Shown here: positions 13,589 through 26,048 of the stretch, one piece after another
Layout of the letters: every line of letters begins with the position of its first letter
Numbering within the stretch: the first letter of the stretch is position 1
From: Urechis unicinctus
Taxonomy: Eukaryota; Annelida; Polychaeta; Xenopneusta; Urechidae
Length of the DNA: 64,000 nucleotides
NCBI GenBank assembly: GCA_034190875.2
Contig: JAXDRA010000551.1
Span: 62,001 to 126,000, forward strand
Direction of reading: 5' to 3'
Notes under the pieces: model-generated
Database searches by the model: none
Told to the model about the DNA's origin: nothing
What the model saw: the letters and a program-made list of their open reading frames with translations, nothing else
Made by a program: the position numbers and the translations under genes

Positions 13589-15358
13589 GCTTTATATAGA
13601 GTTCGCTCCGCTGATATCATATTCCGCTGTATTTAGAGTTCACTTCATTGACATCTCAGTCAGCGGTGTATAAAGTTCGATACACTAACATCATCGTCCG
13701 CTGTTTATAGATTTCGCTACTCTGACATCATCTTCCGCTGAATATAGAATTCGCTACATTGACATCACATTCAGCTGTATATGAAGTTCGCTAAGCCGAC
13801 ATCATCGTCCACTGTATATAGATATCACTCTATTGACATCTCAGTCAGCTGTATATGAAGTTCGCTACGCTGACATCATCGTCCGCTGTATGTAGAGTTT
13901 ACATTGACATCTCAGTCAGCAGTATAGAGAGTTCGCTAATCTGACATCTTCGTCCGCTGTATATAGAGTTCACTACATTGACATTTCAGTCATTTGTATA
14001 TAGGGTTCGCTACACTGACATCATCGTCCGCTGTATGTAGGGTTCACCACACTGACATCATCATGCGCTGTATATAGAGTTCACTACGCAGCATCTCTGT
14101 CAGCTGTATATAGAGTACACTACGTTGACATCATCGTCCGCTGTATATTGAGTTCGCTACACTAACATCATCGTACGCAGTACATAGAGTTCGCTACATT
14201 GACATCTCAGTCAGCTGTATATGAAGTTCGCCACGCTGACATCATCTTCCGCTGTATATAGAGTTTACATTGACATCTCAGTCAGCTGTATAGAGAGTTC
14301 GCTACACTAACATCATCGTTCGCAGTTTATAGAGTGCGCTACACAGACATCATAATCATATTTGTAAAGCCTGCTCAACACTGACATAAAAGTCTGCTGT
14401 ATGAAGATTTAGGTACAATGACACCATAGTCAACTGTGTAAAAACTGCGCTACGCAGACCTCATCATAGTCAGTTGTTTGTAGATTTCGCTACGCTGATG
14501 TCATAGTCAGTTGTATGTAGATTTCGCTACACTGACATTATAGCCGTCTATGCAAAAACTACTTTTCACTGACATGCAATTCAGCTATATAGAGTTCGCT
14601 ACACTGACATCATCGTGCGCTGTTGATCGAGTTCCCTACACTGACATCATCGTCCGCTGTATATAGAGTACCCTACGTTGATATTTCAGTCAGCTGTATG
14701 TATAGTTCGCTACACTGACATCATCGTCCGCTTTATGTAGAGTTCACCACACTGACATCATCGTGTGCTGTATATAGAGTTTACTACGCAGACATCTCGG
14801 TCAGCTGTATAATGAGTACACTACGTTGACATCATCGTCCGCTGTATATAGAGTTCGCTACACTGACTTTATCGTGAGCTGTATAAAATGTTCACTACAC
14901 CGATATCAGCGTCCGCTGTATATAGAGTTTTCTACATTGACATCTCAGTCAGCTGTAAACCAAGTTCGATACACTAACATCATCGTCCGCTGCATATAGA
15001 TTTCGCTACACTGACATCATCGTCTGGTGAATATAGAGTTCGCTACATTGACATCTCAGTCAGCTGTATATGAAGTTCGCTACGCCGACAGCATCGTCCC
15101 CTGTATAATGAGATCACTATGTTGATATCTCAGTCAGCTGTATATGAAGTTCTCTACGCTGACAACATAGTCAGCTGTACAGAGATTTTACTACACTGAC
15201 ATCTCAGTGAGCTATATAAAGAGTTCGCATCGCTTCGATCATAGTCCGCGGTTTATAGATTTCGCTAAACTGACATAATCGACCGCTGTATATAGATTTC
15301 GCTACACTGACATCATCGTCTGCTGAATATAGAGTTCACTACATTGACATCTCAGTCA
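13589..15358 (+). repeat. 1,767 bp 48-mer unit, copy 5
   Basis: A 1,770 bp copy with a 3 bp insertion near 14,462 (CCTCATCATAG). It shares GAAGATTTAGG near 14,402 with copy 4 and CAGCGGTGTATAAAG near 13,661 with the following partial copy. The two shared variants overlap in a staggered way, which records the order of duplication. Confidence 0.95.
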
Positions 15359-16310
15359 GCTTTATATAGAGTTCGCTACGCTGATATCATATTCCGCTGT
15401 ATTTAGAGTTCACTTCATTGACATCTCAGTCAGCGGTGTATAAAGTTCGATACACTAACATCATCGTCCGCTGTTTATAGATTTCGCTACTCTGACATCA
15501 TCTTCCGCTGAATATAGAATTCGCTACATTGACATCACATTCAGCTGTATATGAAGTTCGCTAAGCCGACATCATCGTCCACTGTATATAGATATCACTC
15601 TATTGACATCTCAGTCAGCTGTATATGAAGTTCGCTACGCTGACATCATCGTCCGCTGTATGTAGAGTTTACATTGACATCTCAGTAAGCAGTATAGAGA
15701 GTTCGCTAATCTGACATCTTCGTCCGCTGTATATAGAGTTCACTACATTGACATTTCAGTCATTTGTATATAGGGTTCGCTACACTGACATCATCGTCCG
15801 CTGTATGTAGGGTTCACCACACTGACATCATCATGCGCTGTATATAGAGTTCACTACGCAGCATCTCTCTGTCAGCTGTATATAGAGTACACTACGTTGA
15901 CATCATCGTCCGCTGTATATTGAGTTCGCTACACTAACATCATCGTACGCAGTACATAGAGTTCGCTACATTGACATCTCAGTCAGCTGTATATGAAGTT
16001 CGCCACGCTGACATCATCTTCCGCTGTATATAGAGTTTACATTGACATCTCAGTCAGCTGTATAGAGAGTTCGCTACACTAACATCATCGTTCGCAGTTT
16101 ATAGAGTGCGCTACACAGACATCATAATCATATTTGTAAAGCCTGCTCAACACTGATATAAAAGTCTGCTGTATGAAGAATTAGGTACAATGACACCATA
16201 GTCAACTGTGTAAAAACTGCGCTACGCAGACCTCATAGTCAGTTGTTTGTAGATTTCGCTACGCTGATGTCATAGTCAGTTGTATGTAGATTTCGCTACA
16301 CTGACATTAT
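15359..16310 (+). repeat. 1,767 bp 48-mer unit, partial copy 6
   Basis: The first half of a sixth copy. It has AGTAAGC near 15,686 and a CT dinucleotide gain near 15,866. It ends inside the M block: from 16,311 the text reads GTCGTCAATGCAAAAACTAC where earlier copies read GCCGTCTATGCAAAAACTAC, and the following monomers belong to a different unit. Confidence 0.92.
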
Positions 16311-18817
16311 AGTCGTCAATGCAAAAACTACTTTTCATTGACATGATATTCAGCTGTATATAGAGTTCGCTACACTGACATCATCGTCCGCTGTACATAG
16401 AGTTCGCTACACTACCATCATCGTCCGCTGTATATAGAGTTCGCTACACTGATATCATCGTCCGCTGTATATAGAATTCGCTACATTGACATCTCAGTCC
16501 GCTGTATATAGAGTTCGTGAAGCTAACATTATTGTCCGCTGTATATAGAGTTTTCTACATTAACTTCTCAGTCGGCTGGATATGAATTTCGCTACACTGA
16601 CATCATCGTGCGCTGTATATAGAGTTTACTACACTGACAACATCGTGCGCTGTATATAGAGTTCACTACATGGACATCTCAGTCAGCTGTGTTTGAAGTT
16701 CGCAATGCTAACATCATCGTCCGCTCTATATAGAGATCGCTACACTAACATCATCGTCCGCGGTACATAGAGTTCGCTACATTGACATCTCAGTCAGCTG
16801 TATATGAAGTTCGCTACGCCGACATCATCGTCCCCTGTATATAGTGATCACTATATTGACATCTCAGTCAGCTGTATATGAAGTTCGCTACGCTGACATT
16901 ATCGTCCGCTGGATATAGAGTTTACATTGACATCTCAGTCAGCTTTGAAGAGAGTTCGCTAATATGACATCATCGTCCGCTGTATATAGAGTTCACTACA
17001 TTGACATTTCAGTCAGTTGTATATAGAGTTCGCTACACTGACATCATCGTCCGCTATATGTAGAGTTCACCCCACTGACATCATCATGCGCTGTATATAG
17101 AGTTTACTATGCAGCATCTCAGTCAGCTGTATATAGAGTACACTACGTTGACATCATCGTCCGCTGTACATAGAGTTCGCTACACTGACATCATCGTCCA
17201 CTGTATATAGAGTTCACTTCATTGACATCTCAGGCAGCGGTATATAAAGTTCGATACACTAACATCATCGTCCGCTGTTTATCGATTTCGCTACTCTAAC
17301 ATCATCTTCCGCTGAATATAGAATTCGCTACATTGACATCTCAGTCAGCTGTATATGAAGTTCGCTAAGCCGACATCATCGTCCCCTGTATATAGATATC
17401 ACTATATTGACATCTCTGTCAGCTGTATAGAGAGTTCGCTGCACTAACATCATCGTTCGCAGTTTATAGAGTGCGCTACACAGACATCATAATCATATTT
17501 GTAAAGCCTGCTCAACACTGACATAAAAGTCTGCTGTATGAAGAATTAGGTACAATGACATCATAGTCAACTGTGTAAAAACTGCGCTACGCAGACCTCA
17601 TAGTCAGTTGTTTGTAGATTTCGCTACGCTGATGTCATAGTCAGTTGTATGTAGATTTCGCTACACTGACATTATAGCCGTCTATGCAAAAACTACTTTT
17701 CACTGACATGCTATTCAGCTGTATATAGAGTTCGCTACACTGACATCATCGTGCGCTGTTGATCGAGTTCCCTACACTGACATCATCGTCCGCTGTATGT
17801 AGAGTACCCTACGTTGATATTTCAGTCAGCTGTATGTATAGTTCGCTACACTGACATCATCGTCCGCTTTATGTAGAGTTCACCACACTGACATCATCGT
17901 GTGCTGTATATAGAGTTTACTTCGCAGACATCTCGGTCAGCTGTATAATGAGTACACTACGTTGACATCATCGTCCGCTGTATATAGAGTTCGCTACACT
18001 GACATTATCGTGAGCTGTATAAAATGTTCACTACACTGACATCAGCGTCCGCTGTATATAGAATTCACTACATTGACATCTCAGTCAGCTGTATATGAAG
18101 CTCGCTACGCTGACATCATCGTCCGCTGTATATAGAGTTTACATTGACATCTCAGTCAGCTGTATAGAGAGTTCGCTAATCTGACATCATCATGCGCTGT
18201 ATATAGAGTTCACTACGCAGCATCTCAGTCAGCTGTATATAGAGTACACTACGTTGACATCATCGTCCGCTGTATATAGAGTTCACTTCATTGACATCTC
18301 AGTCAGCTGTATATAAAGTTCGATACACTAACATCATCGTCCGCTGTTTATAGATTTCGCTACACTGACATCATCTCCCGCTGAATATTGAATTCTCTAC
18401 ATTGACATCTCAGTCAGCTGTATATGAAGTTCGCTACGTCGACATCATCGTCCCCTGTATATAGAGATCACTATATTGACATCTCTGTCAGCCGTATATG
18501 AAGTTCGCTACACTGACATCATCGTCCGCCTTATATTGAGTTTACATTGACATCTCAGTCAGCTGTATAGAGAGTTCGCTAATCTGACATCATCTTCCGC
18601 AGTAAATAGAGTTCACTACACAGACATCATAATCATATATGTAAAGACTGCTCAACACACTGACATAAAAGTCTGCTATATGAAGAATAAGGTACAATGC
18701 CATCATAGTCAACTGTGTAAAAACTCCGCTACGCAGACCTCATAGTCAGTTGTATGTAGATTTCGCTACGCTGACGTCATAGTCAGTTGTATGTAGATTT
18801 CGCTACACTGACATTAT
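16311..18817 (+). repeat. Mosaic segment between the 48-mer run and the next units
   Basis: Satellite monomers with a flavour i M block at about 17,463 and a flavour ii block at about 18,603. The first 290 bp or so (16,311-16,600) is repeated from 18,818 at an offset of 2,507, including the unusual CACTACCATCATCG monomer and the TTCTCAGTCGGCTGG monomer. The interval 16,311-18,817 is therefore one roughly 2.5 kb unit bounded by its own repeat. An 18 bp palindrome lies near 16,840. Confidence 0.82.
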
Positions 18818-20826
18818 AGTCGTCAATGCAAAAACTACTTTTCATTGACATGCTATTCAGCTGTATATAGAGTTCGCTACACTGACATCATCGTCCGCTG
18901 TACATAGAGTTCGCTACACTACCATCATCGTCCGCTGTATATAGAGTTCGCTACACTGATATCATCGTCCGCTGTATATAGAATTCGCAACATTGACATC
19001 TCAGTCCGCTGTATATAGAGTTCGCTAAGCTAACATTATTGTCCGCTGTATATAGAGTTTTCTACATTAACTTCTCAGTCGGCTGGATATGAATTTCGCT
19101 ACGCTGGCCTCATCGTCCGCTGTATATAGAGTTCACTACATTGACATCTCAGTCAGCTGTATATGACGTTCGCTACGCTGACAACATAGTCAGCTGTATA
19201 TGGAGTTCGCATCGCTTACATCATAGTCCGCGGTTTGTAGATTTCGCTACACTGACATAATCGTCCGCTGTATATTTAGTTCGCTAGACTGACATCATCG
19301 TCAGCCGTATATAGAGTTCGCTACAATGACATCTCAGTCAGCTGTATATAGAGTTCACTACATTGACATCTCAGTCAGTTGTATATATAGTTCGCTTCGC
19401 TACACTAATCATCATCGTCCGCAGTATATAGAGTGCGCTACTTCATATGTGTAAAGACTGCTCAACACTGACTTAAAAGTCTGCTGTATGAAGAATTAGG
19501 TACAATGACATCATAGTCAACTGTGTAAAAACTGCGCTACGCAGACGTCATAGTCAGTCGTATGCAGATTTCGCTTCGCTGACAACATAGTCAGTTGTAT
19601 GAAGATTTCGCTACACTGACATTATAGTCGTCTATGCAAAAACTACGTTTCACTGACCTGCTAATCAGATGTATATAGAGTTCGCAACACTGACACCATC
19701 GTCCGCTGTATATAGAATACCCTACGTTGATATTTCAGCCAGCTGTATATATAGTTCGGTAGTACACTGACATCATAGTCCGCTGTATATAGAGTACCCT
19801 ACGTTGATATTTCAGTCAGCTGTATATATAGTTCGCTACACTGCCATCATCGTCCGCTTTATGTAGACTTCACCACACTGACATCATCGTGTGCTCTATA
19901 TAGAGTTCACTACATTGACATCTCAGTCAGCTGTATATAGAGTTCTCTACATTGACATCTCAGTCAGCTATATATAGAGTTCGCTACGCAGATATCATAT
20001 TCCGCTGTGTTTAGAGTTCACTACATTGACATCTCAGTCAGCTGTATACAAAGTTCGCTACAGTAACATCATCGTCCTCTGTTGATCGAGTTCCCTACAC
20101 TTACATCATCGTCCGCTGTATATAGAGTACCCTGCGTTGATATTTCAGTCAGCTGTATGTATAGTTCGCTACACTGACATCATCGTCCGCTTTATGTAGA
20201 GTTCACCACACTGACATCATCGTGTGCTGTATATAGAGTTCACTATGCAGACATCTCGGTCAGCTGTATAAAGAGTACACTACGTTGACATCAACGTCCG
20301 CTGTATATAGAGTTCGCATCGCTTTGATCATAGTCCGCGGTTTATAGATTGCGCTAAACTGACATAATCGTCCGCTGTATATAGATTTCGCTACACTGAC
20401 ATCATCGTCTGCTGAATATAGAGTTCACTACATTGACATCTCAGTCAGTTGTGTATAGAGTTCGCTACACTAACATCATCGTCCGCAGTATATAGATTTC
20501 GCTACACTGACATCATCGTCTGGTGAATAAAGAGTTCGCTACATTGACATCTCAGTCAGCTGTATATGAAGTTCGCTACGCCGACATCATCGTCCCCTGT
20601 ATAATGAGATCACTATGTTGATATCTCAGTCAGCTGTATATGAAGTTCTCTACGCTGACAACATAGTCAGCTGTACAGAGATTTTACTACACTGACATCT
20701 CAGTGAGCTATATAAAGAGTTCGCATCGCTTTGATCATAGTCCGCGGTTTACAGATTGCGCTAAACTGACATAATCGTCCGCTGTATATAGATTTCGCTA
20801 CACTGACATCATCGTCTGCTGAATAT
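18818..20826 (+). repeat. Mosaic segment with flavour iii M block
   Basis: Opens with the repeat of 16,311-16,600, then runs into a flavour iii M block at about 19,425. A small irregular expansion sits at 19,391-19,415 (TTCGCTTCGCTACACTAATC). The stretch from about 19,180 is repeated from about 20,838 at offsets of 1,658 to 1,642. The segment ends at an abnormal junction near 20,827. Confidence 0.8.
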
Positions 20827-20840
20827 AGAAGTGTTAGTCA
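20827..20840 (+). other. Abnormal monomer junction
   Basis: After GCTGAATATAGA, where a full monomer would continue GTTCACTACATTGACATCTC, the sequence reads AGTGTTAGTCAGCTG and re-enters a class B end. Most of one monomer is missing and the bridging bases match neither side's normal phase. It looks like a non-homologous or microhomology-mediated break repair scar. Confidence 0.7.
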
Positions 20841-23800
20841 GCTGTATATGGAGTTCGCATCGCTTACATCATAGTCCGCGGTTTATAGATTTCGCTACAC
20901 TGACATTATCGTCCGCTGTATATTGAGTTCGCTAGACTGACATCATCGTCAGCCGTATATAGAGTTCGCTACAATGACATCTCAGTCAGCTGTATATAGA
21001 GTTCACTACATTGACATCTCAGTCTGTTGTATATAAAGTTCGCTACACTAACATCATCGTCCGCAGTATATAGAGTGCGCTACTTCATATGTGTAAAGAC
21101 TGCTCAACACTGACTTAAAAGTCTGCTGTATGAAGAATTAGGTACAATGACATCATAGTCAACTGTGTAAAAACTGCGCTACGCAGACCTCATAGTCAGT
21201 TGTATGCAGATTTCGCTTCGCTGACAACAGAGTCAGTTGTATGAAGATTTCGCTACACTGACATTATAGTCGTCTATGCAAAAACTACTTTTCACTGACA
21301 TGCTAATCAGATGTATATAGAGTTCGCAACACTGACACCATCGTCCGCTGTATATAGATTACCCTACGTTGATATTTCAGCCAGCTGTATATATAGTTCG
21401 GTACACTGACATCATCTTCCGCTGTATATAGAGTACCCTACGTTGATATTTCAGTCAGCTGTATATATAGTTCGCTACACTGCCATTATCGTCCGCTTTA
21501 TGTAGACTTCACCACACTGACATCATCGTGTGCTCTATATAGAGTTCACTACATTGACATCTCAGTCAGCTGTATATAGAGTTCTCTACATTGACATCTC
21601 AGTCAGCTATATATAGAGTTTTCTACGCAGATATCATATTCCGCTGTGTTTAGAGTTCACTACATTGACATCTCAGTCAGCTGTATATGAAGCTCGCTAC
21701 GCTGACATCATCGTCCGCTGTATATAGAGTTTACATTGACATCTCAGTCAGCTGTATAGAGAGTTCGCTAATCTGACATCATCATGCGCTGTATATAGAG
21801 TTCACTACGCAGCATCTCAGTCAGCTGTATATAGAGTACACTACGTTGACATCATTGTCCGCTGTACATAGAGTTCGCTACACTGACATCATCGTGCGCT
21901 TTATATAATCATCACTACACTGACATCATCGTCCGCTGTATATAGAGTTCACTTCATTGACATCTCAGTCAGCTGTATATAAAGTTCGATACACTAACAT
22001 CATCGTCCGCTGTTTATAGATTTCGCTACACTGACATCATCTCCCGCTGAATATTGAATTCGCTACGTTGACATCTCAGTCAGCTGTATATGAAGTTCGC
22101 TACGTCGACATCATCGTCCCCTGTATATAGAGATCACTATATTGACATCTCTGTCAGCCGTATATGAAGTTCGCTACACTGACATCATCGTCCGCCTTAT
22201 ATTGAGTTTACATTGACATCTCAGTCAGCTGTATAGAGAGTTCGCTAATCTGACATCATCGTCCGCAGTATATAGAGTTCACTACACAGACATCATAATC
22301 ATATATGTAAAGACTGCTCAACACTGACATAAAAGTCTGCTGTATGAAGAATAAGGTACAATGCCATCATAGTCAACTGTGTAAAATCTCCGCTACGCAG
22401 ACCTCATAGTCAGTTGTCAGCGTAGCGAAATCTGCATACAACATAGTCAGTTGTATGAAGATTTCGCTACACTGACATTATAGTCGTCTATACAAAAACT
22501 ACTTTTCACTGACATGCTAATCAGATGTATATAGAGTTCGCAACACTGACACCATCGTCCGCTGTATATAGAATACCCTACGTTGATATTTCAGTCAGCT
22601 GTATATATAGTTCGGTACACTGACATCATAGTCCGCTGTATATAGAGTACCCTACCTTGATATTTCAGTCAGCTGTATTTGTAGTTCGCTACACTGCCAT
22701 CATCGTCCGCTTTATGTAGACTTCACCACACTGACCTCATCGTGTGCTCTATATAGATTTCACTACATTGACATCTCAGTCAGCTGTATATAGAGTTCTC
22801 TACATTGACATCTCAGTCAGCTATATATAGAGTTCGCTACGCAGATATCATATTCCGCTGTGTTTAGAGTTCACTACATTGACATCTCAGTCAGCTGTAT
22901 ACAAAGTTCGCTACACTAACATCATCGTCCGCTGTTGATCGAGTTCCCTACACTTACATCATCGTCCGCTGTATATAGAGTACCCTACGTTGATATTTCA
23001 GTCAGCTGTATGTATAGTTCGCTACACTGACATCATCGTCCGCTTTATGTAGAGTTTACCACACTGACATCATCGTGTGCTGTATATAGAGTTCGCTACA
23101 CTGACATCATCGTGCACTGTATCAAATGTTCACTGCACTGACATCAGCGTCCGCTGTATATAGTTTTCTACATTGACATCTCAGTCAGCTGTAAACAAAG
23201 TTCGATACACTAACATCATCGTCCGCTGTATATAGATTACCCTACACTGACATCATGGTCTGCTGAATATAGATTTCGCTACATTGACATCTCAGTCAGC
23301 TGTATATGAAGTTCGCTACGCCGACATCATCGTCTCCTGTATAATGAGATCACTATGTTGATATCTCAGTCAGCTGTATATGAAGTTCTCTACGCTGACA
23401 ACATAGTCAGCTGTACAGAGATTTTACTACGCTGACATCTCAGTGAGCTATATAAAGAGTTTGCATCGCTTCGATCATAGTCCGCGGTTTATAGATTTCG
23501 CTAAACTGACATAATCGTCCGCTGTAAATAGATTTCGCTACACTGACATCATCGTCTGTTGAATATAGAGTTCACTACATTGACATCTCAGTCAGCTGTG
23601 TATTCAGTTCGCTACGCTAACATCATCGTCCGCACTATATAGAGTGCGCTACACAGACATCATAATCATATGTATAAAGACTGCTCACACTGACATAAAA
23701 GTCTGCTGTATGAAGAATAAGGCACAATGACATCATAGTCAACTGTGCAAAAACTACGTTTCACCGAGATGCTTATCAGCTGTATATAGAGTTCGCTACA

Positions 23801-24160
23801 ATGATATCATCGAGCGCTGTATATAGAGTTCACTACACTGACATCACCGTGCGCTGTATATAGAGTTCACTACACTGACATCATTTGTCCGCTGTATGTA
23901 GAGTTCACCACACTGACATCATCGTGCGCTGTATATAGAGTACACTACACTGACATCATCGTGCGCTGTATATAGAGTTCACTACGCAGCATCTCAGTCA
24001 GCTGTATATAGAGTACACTACGTTGACATCATTGTCCGCTGTACGTAGAGTTCGCTACACTGACATCATCGTGCGCTTTATATAATGTTCACTACACTGA
24101 CATCATCGTCCGCTGTATATAGAGTTCACTTCATTGACATCTCAGTCAGCTGTATATAAA
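20841..24160 (+). repeat. Mosaic segment with flavours iii, ii, iv
   Basis: A second copy of the 19.2-20.0 kb material occupies about 20,841-21,660. A third partial copy follows at about 22,439-22,880, directly after the microinversion. M blocks are flavour iii (about 21,067), ii (about 22,269, disrupted by the inversion) and iv (about 23,636, shortened: after the AACTGTGCAAAAACTACG fusion the block's later monomers are missing). Only satellite is visible. Confidence 0.82.
22417..22438 (-). other. 22 bp microinversion within an M block
   Basis: Sister copies read CAGTTG, then TATGCAGATTTCGCTACGC, then TGA, then CAACATAG. Here the 22 bases between CAGTTG and CAACATAG are the exact reverse complement, beginning TCAGCGTAGCG. 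The inverted piece is bracketed by GTTG (22,413-22,416) and CAAC (22,439-22,442), which are inverted repeats of each other. This is the only reverse-oriented satellite sequence I found in the window. Confidence 0.92.
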
Positions 24161-24612
24161 GTTCGATACACTAACATCATCGTCAGCTGTTTATTGATTT
24201 CGCTACACTGACATCATCGTCCGCTGTATATAGAGTTCACTTCATTGACATCTCAGTCAGCTGTATATGAAGTTCGCTACGTCGACATCATCGTCCCCTG
24301 TATATAGAGATCACTATATTGACATCTCTGTCAGCCGTATATGAAGTTCGCTACACTGACATCATCGTCCGCCTTTTATAGAGTTTACATTGACATCTCA
24401 GTCAGCTGTATAGATAGTTCGCTAATCTAACATCATCGTCCGCAGTATATAGAGTTCACTACACAGACATCATAATCATATATGTAAAGACTGCTCAACA
24501 CTGACATAAAAGTCTGCTGTATGAAGAATAAGGTACAATGCCATCATAGTCAACTGTGTAAAAACTCCGCTACGCAGACCTCATAGTCAGTTGTATGTAG
24601 ATTTCGCTACGC

Positions 24613-24620
24613 TGACGTCA
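24613..24620. other. CRE-like octamer TGACGTCA in flavour ii M blocks
   Basis: The palindromic octamer TGACGTCA, the consensus site of CREB/ATF bZIP proteins, sits 162-164 bp after the start of flavour ii M blocks. It is at 18,772, 24,613, 28,403, 42,744, 50,361 and 56,320, plus 33,078 in a flavour iv block. The same position reads TGATGTCA in flavour i, TGACATCA in flavour iv and TGACAACA in flavour iii. Binding is not implied by the match alone. Confidence 0.75.
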
Positions 24621-26028
24621 TAGTCAGTTGTATGTAGATTTCGCTACACTGACATTATAGTCGTCAATGCAAAAACTACTTTTTTCACTGACATGCTATT
24701 CAGCTGTATATAGAGTTCGCTACACTGACATCATCGTGCGCTGTATATAGAGTTCACTACACTGACATCATCGTGCGCTGTATATAGAGTTCACTACATT
24801 GACATCTCAGTCAGCTGTATATGAAGTTAGCTACGCTGACATCATCGTGCGCTGTATATAGAGTTTACTACACTGACAACATCGTGCGCTGTATATAGAG
24901 TTCACTACATTGACATCTCAGTCCGCTGTATATAGAGTTCGCTATGCTAACATTATTGTCCGCTGTATATAGAGTTTTTCTACATTAACATCTCAGTCGG
25001 CTGGATATGAATTTCGCTACGCTGACCTCATCGTCCGCTGTATATAGAGTTCACTACATTGACATCTCAGTCAGCTGTATATGACGTTCGCTACGCTGAC
25101 AACATAGTCAGCTGTATATGGAGTTCGCATCGCTTACATCATAGTCCGCGGTTTATAGATTTCGCTACACTGACATAATCGTCCGCTGTATATTGAGTTC
25201 GCTAGACTGACATCATAGTCAGCCGTATATAGAGTTCGCTACAATGACAATCTCAGTCAGCTGTATATAGAGTTCACTACATTGACATCTCAGTCAGCTG
25301 TATATAGAGTTCGCTACACTTACATCATCGTCCGCAGTATATAGAGTGCGCTACTTCATAAGTGTGAAGACTGCTCAACACTGACTTAAAAGTCTGCTGT
25401 ATGAAGAAATAGATACAATGACATCATAGTCAACTGTGTAAAAACTGAGCTACGCAGACCTCATAGTCAGTTGTATGCAGATTTCGCTACACTGACAACA
25501 TAGTCAGTTGTATGAAGATTTCGCTACACTGACATTATAGTCGTCTATGCAAAAACTACGTTCCACTGACATGCTATTCAGCTGTATATAGAGTACGCTA
25601 CACTAACATCATCGTCCGCTGTATATAGAGTTCACCACACTGACATCATCGTGTGCTGTATATAGAGTTCAATACATTGACATCTCAGTCAGCTTTAAAC
25701 AATGTTCGATACACTAACATCATCGTCCGCTGTTTATATATTTCGCTACACTGACATCATCGTCTGCTGAATATAGAGTTCGCTACATTGACATCTCAGT
25801 CAGCTGTATATGAAGTTCGCTACGCCGACATCATCGTCCCCTGTATAATGAGATCACTATGTTGACATCTCAGTCAGCTGTATATGAAGTTCGCAACGCT
25901 GACATCATTTTCCGCTGTATATAAAGTTCGCTACACTAACATCATCGTCCGCAGTACATAGAGTTCGCTACATTGACATCTCAGTCAGCTGTATATGAAG
26001 TTCGCTACGCCGACATCATCGTCCCCTG

Positions 26029-26048
26029 TATATAGTGATCACTATATA
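26029..26048. repeat. 20 bp perfect palindrome in a satellite monomer
   Basis: TATATAGTGATCACTATATA is its own reverse complement. Identical 20 bp copies lie at 29,818-29,837 and 34,338-34,357. An 18 bp form (ATATAGTGATCACTATAT), in copies followed by TGAC rather than AGAC, is at 1,008-1,025 and near 5,278, 16,842, 37,050, 39,777, 41,917, 49,528, 52,475 and 58,433. It could extrude as a short cruciform or bind a dimeric protein; neither is shown. Confidence 0.9.

Noticed and set aside
6522-16310. CRISPR array
   Set aside because: The 37 bp repeats are contiguous with no unique spacers, and there are no cas genes.
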